Position numbers and translations under genes: made by a program. Below, one piece after another: positions 1-5,482 of a stretch of DNA of 13,922 bases. Source of the DNA: RGIG995 sp045603745 (GTDB lineage Bacteria; Bacillota; Clostridia; Oscillospirales; UBA644); NCBI GenBank assembly GCA_045603745.1, contig JAZUMQ010000043.1, forward strand, positions 1 to 13,922. Direction: 5' to 3'. The notes under the pieces were generated by a model, which worked only from the letters and a program-made list of their open reading frames with translations, had not been told where the DNA came from and did not search any database. Numbering within the stretch: position 1 is the first letter of the stretch; each line of letters begins with the position of its first letter.

Positions 1-76
1 CACTTTTCTCACCCTCTTCATTATACCATAAAATGCAGAAAAAGTCCATTGCTTACTGGATTTTTTCGACAGTCTG
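1..76 (-). mobile_element. 5' end of an insertion sequence (left copy, reads leftwards out of window)
   Basis: Read on the minus strand from 76 down to 1, this begins CAGACTGTCGAAAAA and matches 13787-13862 at 72 of 76 positions with no gaps, including a promoter and the run up to a start codon. In the right copy that run leads into a transposase-like reading frame, so this is inferred to be the same end of a second IS copy. Positions 1-3 read GTG on the minus strand where the right copy has ATG, so the left transposase would start at the very edge of the window. An internal hairpin at 39-66 has two mismatches on the minus strand that the right copy lacks, so the copies have diverged. The outer boundary at 76 is set by where similarity stops. 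Confidence 0.75.
20..48 (-). promoter_or_regulatory. Transposase promoter of left IS copy
   Basis: On the minus strand, a TGGACT -35 (48-43) lies 17 bases from a perfect TATAAT -10 (25-20). The same elements at the same spacing occur in the right copy. Transcription would run out of the window to the left. Confidence 0.6.
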
Positions 77-98
77 CGTGCGTGGCTCTGCCCCGAAC

Positions 99-116
99 TT
101 TTTTGTGCACAAAAAA
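99..116. promoter_or_regulatory. 18-base perfect palindrome upstream of the XRE gene
   Basis: T6-GTGCAC-A6 is an uninterrupted palindrome ending 19 bases before the start codon at 136. XRE/Cro-type repressors commonly bind short palindromes near their own promoter, so this is a candidate autoregulatory operator. No convincing promoter lies between the IS end at 76 and the gene. The operator role is inferred from position only. Confidence 0.35.
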
Positions 117-135
117 ACGAAAGGAAGAAAAAAAT

Positions 136-471
136 ATGGAAACGAATTTGCAGAAAATCGGGAAGCGCATCGCCGAAAAACGGAAAGAGAGAAAACTTTC
201 CTATCGGACGATGGCGGATTCCCTCGGGGTTTCCGTGGCAATCTACAAGCGAATGGAACAGGGCGTGCGAACCATTACCATTGAGCAGGTACAGATTCTT
301 TGCGAGGTGCTTCACATCAGCCCCGAATGGTTGTTGAACGGACAAATCGGGCTTTTGGAGTGTCTCGATATTGTTCAAACCATTCAGACTACCCCCGACG
401 AATATCGCAATATGGCAATTAAAATGCCGTGGATTGCCAAGGATGCGGCGTTGCAAGTGAAATGCAAATAA
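136..471 (+). CDS. XRE-family helix-turn-helix transcriptional regulator
   Basis: A 111-residue protein predicted to be a cytoplasmic DNA-binding regulator. Residues 1-65 look like a Cro/CI-type HTH domain: the N-terminal helix IGKRIAEKRKERKLSYRTMA, then the recognition region SLGVSVAIYKRMEQGVRTI, then a closing helix with LCEVLHISPEWLLNG, the usual end of this fold. The last ~45 residues are a short helical tail of unknown role, perhaps dimerisation. I start at ATG 136 rather than the upstream ATG 49, because AAGGAAG lies 8 bases before 136, the HTH homology begins there, and the upstream extension would run through the IS end. The left IS insertion lies only 60 bases upstream and may have removed the native promoter. 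Target genes are unknown; the nearest downstream gene has its own promoter. Confidence 0.85.
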   Translation: METNLQKIGKRIAEKRKERKLSYRTMADSLGVSVAIYKRMEQGVRTITIEQVQILCEVLHISPEWLLNGQIGLLECLDIVQTIQTTPDEYRNMAIKMPWIAKDAALQVKCK

Positions 472-480
472 TCTTTTCTC

Positions 481-556
481 CGTCGCAAATATTTGCGACG
501 TCATGGGCTTTTCTTTCTTGGTTCTTCTTTCTTTTCTCCGGAAAAGAAAGAAGAAC
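481..556 (+). repeat. Dual-hairpin intergenic repeat, copy 1
   Basis: Hairpin A is a perfect 20-base palindrome (481-500). A linker containing TCATGGGCTTTTC follows, then hairpin B with a perfect 16-bp stem: GTTCTTCTTTCTTTTC (521-536), loop TCCG, right arm 541-556. It starts 9 bases after the XRE stop codon, so it may also serve as that gene's 3' end structure. It shares architecture, the TCATGGGC linker and the pyrimidine/purine arms with copies near 918, 2301, 5084 and 5540. Confidence 0.75.
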
Positions 557-567
557 GCCGTTCCCCC

Positions 568-596
568 TTGACAAAGCGTAGAAAATGTGCTATAAT
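568..596 (+). promoter_or_regulatory. Consensus sigma-A promoter of the T-box/trpB unit
   Basis: TTGACA (568-573), a 17-base spacer and TATAAT (591-596) match the vegetative promoter consensus exactly. The start point is expected near 603, just before the T-box leader. An unregulated promoter this strong fits control by attenuation downstream. Confidence 0.92.
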
Positions 597-602
597 ACAG
601 AA

Positions 603-858
603 AATTGAATCAACAAACCGATGATTGAGAAGAGTACCCTTTCCGGAACTTCAAAGAGAGCCGCAGGCGGTGGGATTGCGGTAAGGAAAGGACTGGGGAA
701 TGGACTCATGAGGGCGACCGAACGCGGCGAAGCCGTCAGTAGTAGTCGACGAGAGCCGTGCTCGTAAAAAGACGGAGCATATGTTGGTATGCGTGAAAAG
801 ATACGGAAGGTATCGTCTTTTGTGTTTTCGCTTCCAAGGTTATGCTTGGAAGTTTTTT
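603..858 (+). ncRNA. T-box leader, tryptophan (UGG) specifier
   Basis: T-box riboswitches sense the charging state of one tRNA and decide between termination and read-through. Stem I signatures are visible: AGAAGAGTA (629-637 region), AAAGAGAG (653-660), the distal GGTGGGATTGCGGTA (669-683), and the specifier loop GAA-TGG-ACTC with TGG at 701-703, a Trp codon. A stem III-like segment ends in CTCGTAAAAAG (761-771). The tRNA-acceptor-binding part is atypical: the best candidate is TTGGTATGCGTG at 784-795, within GCATA/TATGC pairing (777-781 with 788-792). It gives TGGT rather than the TGGC expected for a tRNA-Trp with a G discriminator. A long-range 8-bp pairing, 767-774 with 814-821, may form the antiterminator or terminator base. 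The downstream gene is trpB, which agrees with Trp specificity. Confidence 0.88.
831..858 (+). terminator. Intrinsic terminator of the T-box leader
   Basis: CTTCCAAG (831-838), a 6-base loop, CTTGGAAG (845-852), then six T (853-858). The perfect 8-bp stem and U tract follow the T-box domain, so this is the likely attenuator that closes trpB when charged tRNA-Trp is plentiful. Confidence 0.85.
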
Positions 859-876
859 ATTTGGAGGAAAAAATTC

Positions 877-906
877 ATGTCTGTCATTTTTACCCTGCGA
901 TGGTGA
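877..906 (+). CDS. Possible 9-codon minigene ending in Trp (MSVIFTLRW)
   Basis: A strong GGAGG (863-867) sits 9 bases before ATG 877, which opens a frame of nine codons ending TGG-TGA. It lies directly after the T-box terminator and 120 bases before trpB, with hairpin-repeat copy 2 in between. It could be a translated leader peptide. It could also be the start of a former gene cut off when the repeat arrived, or chance. The ribosome binding site is the best evidence; the single Trp codon alone is weak. Confidence 0.35.
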   Translation: MSVIFTLRW

Positions 907-917
907 GGGGGAACGGT

Positions 918-990
918 GTACTTTTTCTTTTTCGCGAAAAAGAAAAAGTACCAAAAAGAAAAAGCTGAATTCGACGAATTACATTCGCCG
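918..990 (-). repeat. Dual-hairpin intergenic repeat, copy 2 (inverted)
   Basis: On the plus strand hairpin B comes first: a perfect 34-base palindrome with 15-base arms around CGCG (918-951). Hairpin A follows: CGACGAAT (972-979), loop, ATTCGCCG (983-990), which pairs with one mismatch as plus-strand RNA and with a G.U wobble as minus-strand RNA. Read on the minus strand the order is A, linker, B as in the other copies. It sits between the T-box terminator and trpB, so any RNA reaching trpB must pass through it. Confidence 0.75.
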
Positions 991-1026
991 GGAAGTTCCA
1001 TTTTTAAAGTAAAGTAGGAGAATATT

Positions 1027-2244
1027 ATGATTTACAACGGCATTGATTTTGATACTTATTTTAAACATTATCCCGATGAGAAGGGGTATTTCGGTCCTTA
1101 CGGCGGGGCGTACGTTTCCGACGAACTGAAAAAGGCGATGGAAGAAATTACCGAGGCGTATTTCACCATTGCAAAATCCCGGAAATTTATCGACGAGTTG
1201 CGTCGTATCCGTCGGGAGTTCCAGGGCAGACCCACCCCCATTTCTCATTTGGAACGGCTTTCCAACAAATTGGGCAACGTCCAGTTGTACGTGAAGCGGG
1301 AAGATCTGAACCATACCGGTGCACACAAACTGAACCACTGTATGGGCGAAGCCCTGCTTGCCAAATACATGGGCAAAAAGAAGGTCATCGCCGAGACCGG
1401 TGCCGGTCAGCACGGGGTTGCTCTTGCCACCGCCGCCGCCTATTTCGGCTTGGAATGTGATATTTATATGGGCACGGTGGACATCAAAAAGCAAGCTCCC
1501 AACGTGGCTCGCATGAAGATTCTGGGCGCAAACGTGGTGGAAGTCACCCACGGACTTGCCACCTTAAAAGAAGCCGTCGACGCCGCTTTTGAAGCCTATA
1601 CCCGGGAATATAAAGACGCCATCTATTGCATCGGTTCTGTCGTAGGACCCCATCCCTTCCCCATGATGGTTCGGGATTTCCAGAGTGTCGTGGGCATTGA
1701 AGCGAGAGAACAGTTTGTCGGCATGACCGGAGAATTGCCCGACGCTATCGTTGCCTGCGTGGGCGGTGGTTCCAATTCCGCCGGATTTTTCGCCGGATTT
1801 TTAAACGATCCCGTAGATATTTACGGTGTTGAACCCCTCGGTCGCGGTCCTAAACTGGGGGACCACGCCGCGTCGTTGCAGTACGGGTCCGAAGGAATCA
1901 TGCACGGCTTTAATTCCATCATGCTGAAAGACGAAAACGGCGATCCTGCCCCCGTTTATTCCGTGTCCAGCGGTCTGGATTATCCTTCTTCCGGTCCGGA
2001 ACACGCTTTCCTGCACACTTTGGGCAGAGTCAAATACGACGTGATTAACGACGACGATTCCATTGACGCATTCTTTGAACTGTCCCGCATGGAAGGGATC
2101 ATTCCCGCTTTGGAATCTGCCCACGCCGTTGCTTACGGCATCAAACTTGCCAAGACCATGAGCCATGGCTCGGTGCTGATCAACCTCTCCGGCAGAGGGG
2201 ATAAGGATATGGATTACGTCATCGAACATTACGGCATCAGATAA
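1027..2244 (+). CDS. trpB: Tryptophan synthase beta chain
   Basis: PLP enzyme that joins indole to serine to make tryptophan, in the cytoplasm; normally in an alpha2-beta2 complex with TrpA, which supplies indole. The 405 residues match the usual TrpB length. The PLP-lysine motif KREDLNHTGAHKLNH is at 90-104 (K101). The catalytic-glutamate motif ETGAGQHG is at 123-130 (E123), SVVGPHPFPMMVRDFQS at 204-220, the phosphate-binding GGGSN at 246-250, and SGRGDKD near the C-terminus. AGGAG (1016-1020) precedes ATG 1027. No trpA or other trp gene is in the window: the neighbours are a hemolysin III gene and, upstream, an XRE gene. It may therefore work with a distant TrpA or salvage free indole. Expression should rise when tRNA-Trp is uncharged, through the T-box leader. 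Confidence 0.96.
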   Translation: MIYNGIDFDTYFKHYPDEKGYFGPYGGAYVSDELKKAMEEITEAYFTIAKSRKFIDELRRIRREFQGRPTPISHLERLSNKLGNVQLYVKREDLNHTGAHKLNHCMGEALLAKYMGKKKVIAETGAGQHGVALATAAAYFGLECDIYMGTVDIKKQAPNVARMKILGANVVEVTHGLATLKEAVDAAFEAYTREYKDAIYCIGSVVGPHPFPMMVRDFQSVVGIEAREQFVGMTGELPDAIVACVGGGSNSAGFFAGFLNDPVDIYGVEPLGRGPKLGDHAASLQYGSEGIMHGFNSIMLKDENGDPAPVYSVSSGLDYPSSGPEHAFLHTLGRVKYDVINDDDSIDAFFELSRMEGIIPALESAHAVAYGIKLAKTMSHGSVLINLSGRGDKDMDYVIEHYGIR

Positions 2245-2300
2245 ATGCAAAATGGAGGAAAACTTGCAGAAAGTGAATTGAATTTCTCTTTTCTTTCCCC

Positions 2301-2379
2301 CGGCGGAAGAATTCCGCCGACGTAGATTTTCTTTCTTTTGGTACTTTTCATTTCTTTTTTTTAAAAGAAAGAAAAGTAC
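2301..2379 (+). repeat. Dual-hairpin intergenic repeat, copy 3
   Basis: Hairpin A: CGGCGGAA (2301-2308), loop, TTCCGCCG (2312-2319). A T-rich linker follows, then hairpin B: left arm 2341-2358, TTTT loop, right arm AAAAGAAAGAAAAGTAC (2363-2379), pairing over 17 bp with one bulged A in the left arm. It starts 56 bases after the trpB stop and precedes the real trpB terminator, so it lies inside the trpB 3' untranslated region. Confidence 0.75.
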
Positions 2380-2420
2380 GTCCAATCCGCAGAAACCCCT
2401 TGAAAAATCAATCTTTTTTT

Positions 2421-2463
2421 AGAACTCTACTCCCGGTAGACCCGGCGGTAGAGTTCTTTTTTT
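2421..2463 (+). terminator. Intrinsic terminator after trpB
   Basis: AGAACTCTAC (2421-2430) pairs with GTAGAGTTCT (2448-2457) in a perfect 10-bp stem, followed by a run of T to 2463. The 17-base loop is long but GC-rich. It ends the T-box/trpB transcript. Confidence 0.88.
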
Positions 2464-2516
2464 GTGCCTCTACCGAGGGGTTCTCGGAATGGAGAGAGGG
2501 AAACTTCATCGGGAGG

Positions 2517-2545
2517 TTGATTTTTAAAGATTTCGGCGATATACT
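2517..2545 (+). promoter_or_regulatory. Probable promoter of the hemolysin III-degV operon
   Basis: TTGATT (2517-2522), a 17-base spacer and TATACT (2540-2545) lie 50 bases before the start codon at 2595 and after the trpB terminator. The match is good but not perfect. Confidence 0.6.
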
Positions 2546-2594
2546 GGTAGCATTGAAACACACAAACCGTTTTTTGACGTGAAAGGAAATCGTT

Positions 2595-3266
2595 ATGACA
2601 AGAACCAAATTGCGGGATCGGATTTTGCCCGACTACACCCGGGGGGAAGAAATTTTTAATATGGTCACCCACATCGTCGGGGGCGGTTTTGGGGTTATCG
2701 CGTTGGTGCTGAGCGTGTTGGTCGCGGCGCTGAAAGATAACCATTGGGGCGTGGTCTCTTGTGCCATTTACGGAGCGACCATGATTATCCTTTATACCAT
2801 GTCCAGCGTGTACCACGGTCTGAAAGCCGAAATGCCCAAAAAGGTCATGCAGGTGTTAGACCATTGCACCATCTATTTCCTCATCGCCGGAACCTATACG
2901 CCCTTGCTCCTCTGCGCCATTCGGAAGGTTTCGCCCTTTGCCGCTTGGGGATTGTTTGCCGTCGTTTGGGGCTTTGCCATTCTGGGAACGGTCTTCACCG
3001 CCATTGACTTGAAAAAGTACAGCAAATTCGCCATGGTCTGTTATATCGGTATGGGGTGGTGCGTACTGCTCGCCGTCAAACCCACCATGCAAGCCATTCC
3101 GCTCCCGGGGTTGGCGTGGCTTCTTGCCGGGGGCATTGCTTATACGGTCGGGGCAGTCTTTTACGGATTCGGGAAAAAATGCCGGTATATCCATTCGGTT
3201 TTTCACATCTTCGTGGTGTTGGGAAGTATTTTGCAATTTATTTGCATTCTCTTTTATACAATTTGA
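2595..3266 (+). CDS. Hemolysin III / PAQR-family seven-helix membrane protein
   Basis: A 223-residue integral membrane protein of the hemolysin III (YqfA/PAQR) family; bacterial members are thought to be metal-dependent membrane hydrolases or homeostasis proteins, and true haemolytic activity is seldom shown. The family signature is complete: NMVTHIVGG (22-30), SSVYHG (70-75), LDHCTIYFLIAGTYTP (88-103) and HSVFH (200-204). The conserved S70, H74, D89, H200 and H204 match the zinc-site positions of PAQR receptors. Roughly seven hydrophobic helices alternate with short loops, and the full family length is present. AGGAA (2584-2588) precedes ATG 2595. The stop at 3264-3266 runs into the ribosome binding site of the next small gene, so the three genes to 4192 are probably one transcript. 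Confidence 0.92.
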   Translation: MTRTKLRDRILPDYTRGEEIFNMVTHIVGGGFGVIALVLSVLVAALKDNHWGVVSCAIYGATMIILYTMSSVYHGLKAEMPKKVMQVLDHCTIYFLIAGTYTPLLLCAIRKVSPFAAWGLFAVVWGFAILGTVFTAIDLKKYSKFAMVCYIGMGWCVLLAVKPTMQAIPLPGLAWLLAGGIAYTVGAVFYGFGKKCRYIHSVFHIFVVLGSILQFICILFYTI

Positions 3267-3275
3267 GGTGATGGT

Positions 3276-3359
3276 ATGAGATTTTTATACTCTTTGTTTT
3301 TCTTGTTCGTGGGGTCTGCCTACGGTATCATGACGAATAACGAAAGGAAAGTTTTATGA
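3276..3359 (+). CDS. Small hydrophobic protein, 27 residues, coupled to degV
   Basis: Not a recognised family. GAGGTGAT (3265-3272), a very strong match to the anti-Shine-Dalgarno sequence, precedes ATG 3276. The peptide begins MRFLYSLFFLFVGSAYG: one basic residue, then a hydrophobic stretch long enough for a short membrane segment or signal-like anchor, then a polar basic tail (NNERK). Its stop codon overlaps the degV start as ATGA (3356-3359), the typical arrangement for translational coupling. Spacing, ribosome binding site and overlap all argue for a real gene, but at 27 codons chance cannot be excluded. It may modulate degV translation or act as a small membrane protein; no function is claimed. 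Confidence 0.6.
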   Translation: MRFLYSLFFLFVGSAYGIMTNNERKVL

Positions 3360-4192
3360 GAAAAATTAAAATCGTCACCGATTCTTCTGCCAACGTAACG
3401 GAGTTGAAGGGCGTGGACTTCGCCTTTGCTCCCATGAAAATCATCACCGCGGAACGGGAATTCGTCGACGACCGAAATCTGAACGTGGACGAAATGGTGG
3501 ATTTTTTCGGAAAGTACAAAGGAAAATCCAAAACTTCCTGCCCCAATCCCGCCGATTGGTTTGATGCTTTCGGAGATGCAGACGACGTATTTTGCGTCAC
3601 CATCACCAGCGGACTTTCGGGAAGTTATAACGCCGCTTGTGCCGCAAAGCAGATGTATGAGACTGAATTCCCCGACCGTCGGGTCTGCGTGTTGGATTCT
3701 CTGTCCGCCGGGCCGGAAATGACGTTGATGATTGAGAAATTGGAAGAATTGGTGGCGTCGGGGCGTACTTATGAAGAAATCTGCCCTATCATGGAAACGT
3801 ATCCCCAATCGTCCGGACTCTTTTTTATGTTGGAATCTTTGAAAAACTTTGCCGCCAACGGAAGAGTTTCCCCGGCGGTGGCGAAAATTACCGGGATTTT
3901 GGGAATCCGCATCGTAGGGCGCGCCAGCGATAAGGGAACTTTGGAACCTTTGCACAAATGCCGTGGGGAAGGAAAATCTTTGGATACCTTGGTCTCGATG
4001 TTGAAAGGTGCCGGATTGACCCGCGGAAAAATCCGCATCGCCCATTGTCGCAACGAAGGGGCGGCGCAAGAATTGAAAGAGCGTTTGAACGCCCAATTTC
4101 CCCAAGTTTCCGTCTCCATCTCCTCCTGCCGAGGACTTTGCAGTTATTACGCTGAGTTGGGCGGATTGTTGGTCGGATTTGAAAAGGAATAA
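3356..4192 (+). CDS. degV: DegV family fatty-acid-binding protein (FakB-like)
   Basis: A 278-residue cytoplasmic protein. DegV/FakB proteins hold one fatty acid and, in FakA-containing bacteria, present it for phosphorylation so that exogenous fatty acids enter phospholipid synthesis. Family marks are IVTDSSANV (6-14), TSCPNP (60-65, where TSQPSP is usual), TSGLSGSYN (84-92) which contacts the lipid carboxylate, and DSLSAGPE (114-121). The C-terminal part contains the second subdomain ending GGLLVGF. The length is typical. AAAGGAAAG (3343-3351 region) precedes ATG 3356, which overlaps the stop of the 27-residue gene. No fakA gene is in the window. Its place after a membrane protein of the PAQR family hints at a shared lipid or membrane theme, but this is inference. 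Confidence 0.92.
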   Translation: MRKIKIVTDSSANVTELKGVDFAFAPMKIITAEREFVDDRNLNVDEMVDFFGKYKGKSKTSCPNPADWFDAFGDADDVFCVTITSGLSGSYNAACAAKQMYETEFPDRRVCVLDSLSAGPEMTLMIEKLEELVASGRTYEEICPIMETYPQSSGLFFMLESLKNFAANGRVSPAVAKITGILGIRIVGRASDKGTLEPLHKCRGEGKSLDTLVSMLKGAGLTRGKIRIAHCRNEGAAQELKERLNAQFPQVSVSISSCRGLCSYYAELGGLLVGFEKE

Positions 4193-4198
4193 AGAAAT

Positions 4199-4226
4199 AC
4201 TGCTCTAATTTTTAGGGCAGTTTTTT
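4199..4226 (+). terminator. Intrinsic terminator after degV
   Basis: ACTGCTCT (4199-4206) pairs with AGGGCAGT (4214-4221), including one G.U pair, followed by six T (4221-4226). It lies 6 bases after the degV stop and closes that operon. Confidence 0.85.
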
Positions 4227-4241
4227 CTTTTCCCCGTACTA

Positions 4242-4270
4242 TTGACAAATTTTAAAAACCGTGCTATAAT
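4242..4270 (+). promoter_or_regulatory. Perfect-consensus promoter of the rod RNA / zinc-knuckle gene
   Basis: TTGACA (4242-4247), a 17-base spacer and TATAAT (4265-4270). The expected start near 4277 is the first base of the rod-shaped RNA. Such a strong promoter suggests abundant RNA or control after initiation. Confidence 0.92.
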
Positions 4271-4276
4271 AACCCT

Positions 4277-4373
4277 GCTACACATCTGAATATTGTGCTC
4301 AAATCCGTGAGAAAGTAGTCTTGTAAAAAAGACGTGCTTTCTCCTCACTGATTTGAGCAGTAAGATGTGTAGC
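4277..4373 (+). ncRNA. Rod-shaped structured RNA of unknown class
   Basis: The predicted transcript 5' end enters a long hairpin at once. It has an 11-bp stem GCTACACATCT (4277-4287) with 4363-4373, an asymmetric internal loop (8 and 3 bases), and a 10-bp stem TGCTCAAATC (4296-4305) with 4350-4359. GTGA/TCAC, GAAAG/CTTTC (4311-4315 with 4337-4341) and an apical GTCTT/AAGAC hairpin follow. AAAAAAGACG inside the apex (4325-4334) is also fully complementary to CGTCTTTTTT (4389-4398) just before the terminator, so a second fold is possible. It fits either a riboswitch-like leader of the gene at 4455 or a separate small RNA ending at 4429. I recognise no known class; it is not a T-box and lacks the 6S layout of end-to-end pairing with a central bubble. 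Confidence 0.65.
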
Positions 4374-4399
4374 AACATTTGAGGAAGGCGTCTTTTTTG

Positions 4400-4429
4400 G
4401 TGCGTCTCTCAAAGGGGACGCACTTTTTT
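4400..4429 (+). terminator. Intrinsic terminator between rod RNA and its downstream gene
   Basis: GTGCGTCTC (4400-4408) pairs with GGGACGCAC (4415-4423), including one G.U pair, followed by six T (4424-4429). It ends only 11 bases before the AGGAGG of the next gene, a placement typical of attenuators, but it could simply end a small RNA. Confidence 0.88.
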
Positions 4430-4454
4430 ATTGCTCAAAAAGGAGGATTTTCTT

Positions 4455-5024
4455 ATGCCTCAACACAAGCCCGGGTGTTGTTTGGAGTACGGTTGTACCA
4501 AGTCGCCGGAAGTGGACGGATATTGTTCTGAACATAAGAGTTTGCTTTGGAAAGAACGGCAGACCTATATTCTTTTGGATATTGCCGCAAAAACGTTGTC
4601 AAGAGCAAAAAAACTGTTATTCCCCAACGCCTGCAACGGGGTGCTTTGTATTCAAGACGTTCTTTGTTGTATTAGCCAGAGAAAAATTTCTCATTTTATC
4701 CGTTTTTCCGTGGAAGTGGAGCCCCCTCTTTCCAAGGACGAGGAAGAAGAACGGAAAATCATGTCGGAAAAAGGGCTTGCTTTTGTTCCGAAAACCACAA
4801 AGGAAGAGTATTACGTTCTCTTTTCGGGAGAAACCGAATCCTTAATCTATTATGATGAAGAAAGTTTCCGTCGTAAGAAAATGGAAATTCTGACCGAACT
4901 CCCCGAAGGCTGGACGCGAAAAAGTACCCGACATATTTCCGGTCCCATGGAAGAACGATTTCTTGTGGATTTAGACGATTTTAAAGAGAAAACCACCCCA
5001 CAACAACCCCTCTTTTTACAATAA
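4455..5024 (+). CDS. Uncharacterised protein with N-terminal Cys/His zinc-knuckle-like motif
   Basis: A 189-residue soluble-looking protein I do not recognise as a whole. The N-terminus holds C9-X4-C14-X9-C24-X2-H27 (CLEYGC...GYCSEHK), with C8 adjacent. This layout resembles the short Cys/Cys/Cys/His zinc knuckle found at the start of some phage-type HNH nucleases and other nucleic-acid-binding proteins, but no HNH motif follows. Residues ~35-85 are mixed hydrophobic and basic with several more Cys (C59, C65, C71, C72). About 93-105 is a charged KDEEEERK segment, and the C-terminal half is polar with no membrane span. I start at ATG 4455 because AGGAGG (4441-4446) sits 8 bases before it; an upstream TTG at 4431 lies inside the terminator region. 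It is transcribed from the 4242 promoter through the rod RNA and terminator. Confidence 0.75.
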   Translation: MPQHKPGCCLEYGCTKSPEVDGYCSEHKSLLWKERQTYILLDIAAKTLSRAKKLLFPNACNGVLCIQDVLCCISQRKISHFIRFSVEVEPPLSKDEEEERKIMSEKGLAFVPKTTKEEYYVLFSGETESLIYYDEESFRRKKMEILTELPEGWTRKSTRHISGPMEERFLVDLDDFKEKTTPQQPLFLQ

Positions 5025-5032
5025 AACAAATT

Positions 5033-5058
5033 CCCCCGCCGTGAAAATACGGCGGGGG
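5033..5058. terminator. GC-rich hairpin between convergent gene and rnpB, probable bidirectional terminator
   Basis: CCCCCGCCGT (5033-5042), 6-base loop, ACGGCGGGGG (5049-5058): a perfect 10-bp stem 9 bases after the stop at 5024. On the minus strand it is followed by AATTTGTTTTATT, which suits termination of rnpB transcription. On the plus strand the following tract is poor in T. Confidence 0.75.
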
Positions 5059-5083
5059 CTTGCGTTACAATATAAATTTTTTT

Positions 5084-5134
5084 CGGCGAATCAAATTCAC
5101 CGTCATGGGCTTTTTGGTGTTCTTTTTCTTTTCC
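5084..5134 (+). repeat. Dual-hairpin intergenic repeat, copy 4 (half copy)
   Basis: Hairpin A: CGGCGAAT (5084-5091), loop, ATTCACCG (5095-5102) with one mismatch. The linker TCATGGGCTTTTTGG (5103-5117) is nearly as in copy 1, and then TGTTCTTTTTCTTTTCC resembles a hairpin B left arm. The matching right arm is missing: the sequence passes directly into the RNase P 3' region. It appears truncated or decayed. Confidence 0.6.
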
Positions 5135-5143
5135 TCTTTATTA

Positions 5144-5478
5144 TGCAAACATTCCTGTAAGCCGGGTTCTGTGTTATGCGATCATCTATCTCGAATCTGC
5201 GTTACCGCAGATCTCCAGCTGCCTCTGTACCCCGGACGGGAGACCTATGGGGTCACGTCACGGCATTGCTCCGAATAAGGTTTACACAGCGGACGGTGTT
5301 ACCATCGTCCCGGTGAGCTCTTACCTCGCCTTTTCACCCTTACCTTACGGCGGTTTTTTTCTGTTGCACTATCTCGGAAGTCACCTTCGGCGGACGTTAT
5401 CCGTTATTCTTTCCCGTAGGAGCCCGGACTTTCCTCAGACATCGCCTTTCGTTTGATGCCCGCGATCGCTCAGAATGT
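5144..5478 (-). ncRNA. rnpB: RNase P RNA component
   Basis: Catalytic RNA that matures tRNA 5' ends together with the RnpA protein. On the minus strand the hallmarks appear in order: GAGGAAAGTCCGGGCTCC near the 5' end, ACAGAAA...ACCGCC, AGGGTGAAAAGG, GGTAAGAGCTCACCG, GTAAACC, and ACAGAACCCGGCTTA near the 3' end (plus-strand 5155-5170 region). The order looks like the A-type (ancestral) class rather than the Bacillus B-type. The ends are set by the P1 helix: GTAAACATTC at the 5' side pairs with GAATGTTTGC at the 3' side. Complementarity continues 7 bases beyond each end, so the exact termini are uncertain by up to about 10 bases. The small reading frames overlapping this region are products of the RNA sequence, not genes. 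Confidence 0.95.
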
Positions 5479-5482
5479 TTAC

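Noticed and set aside
49..135. Upstream ATG 49 as start of the XRE gene
   Set aside because: It would begin inside the IS hairpin and lacks a ribosome binding site; ATG 136 has AAGGAAG at good distance and matches the domain start.
736..954. Minus-strand 72-codon frame over the T-box and repeat
   Set aside because: It has no ribosome binding site, runs through the terminator and the palindromic repeat, and its sequence is explained by those elements.
4277..4429. 6S RNA
   Set aside because: 6S folds end to end with a large central bubble over about 180-200 nt; here the first 97 nt form a closed rod and a separate terminator follows.
5060..5456. Short plus-strand reading frames of 69-72 codons
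   Set aside because: They overlap repeat copy 4 and rnpB; the sequence is fully explained by the RNase P RNA on the other strand.
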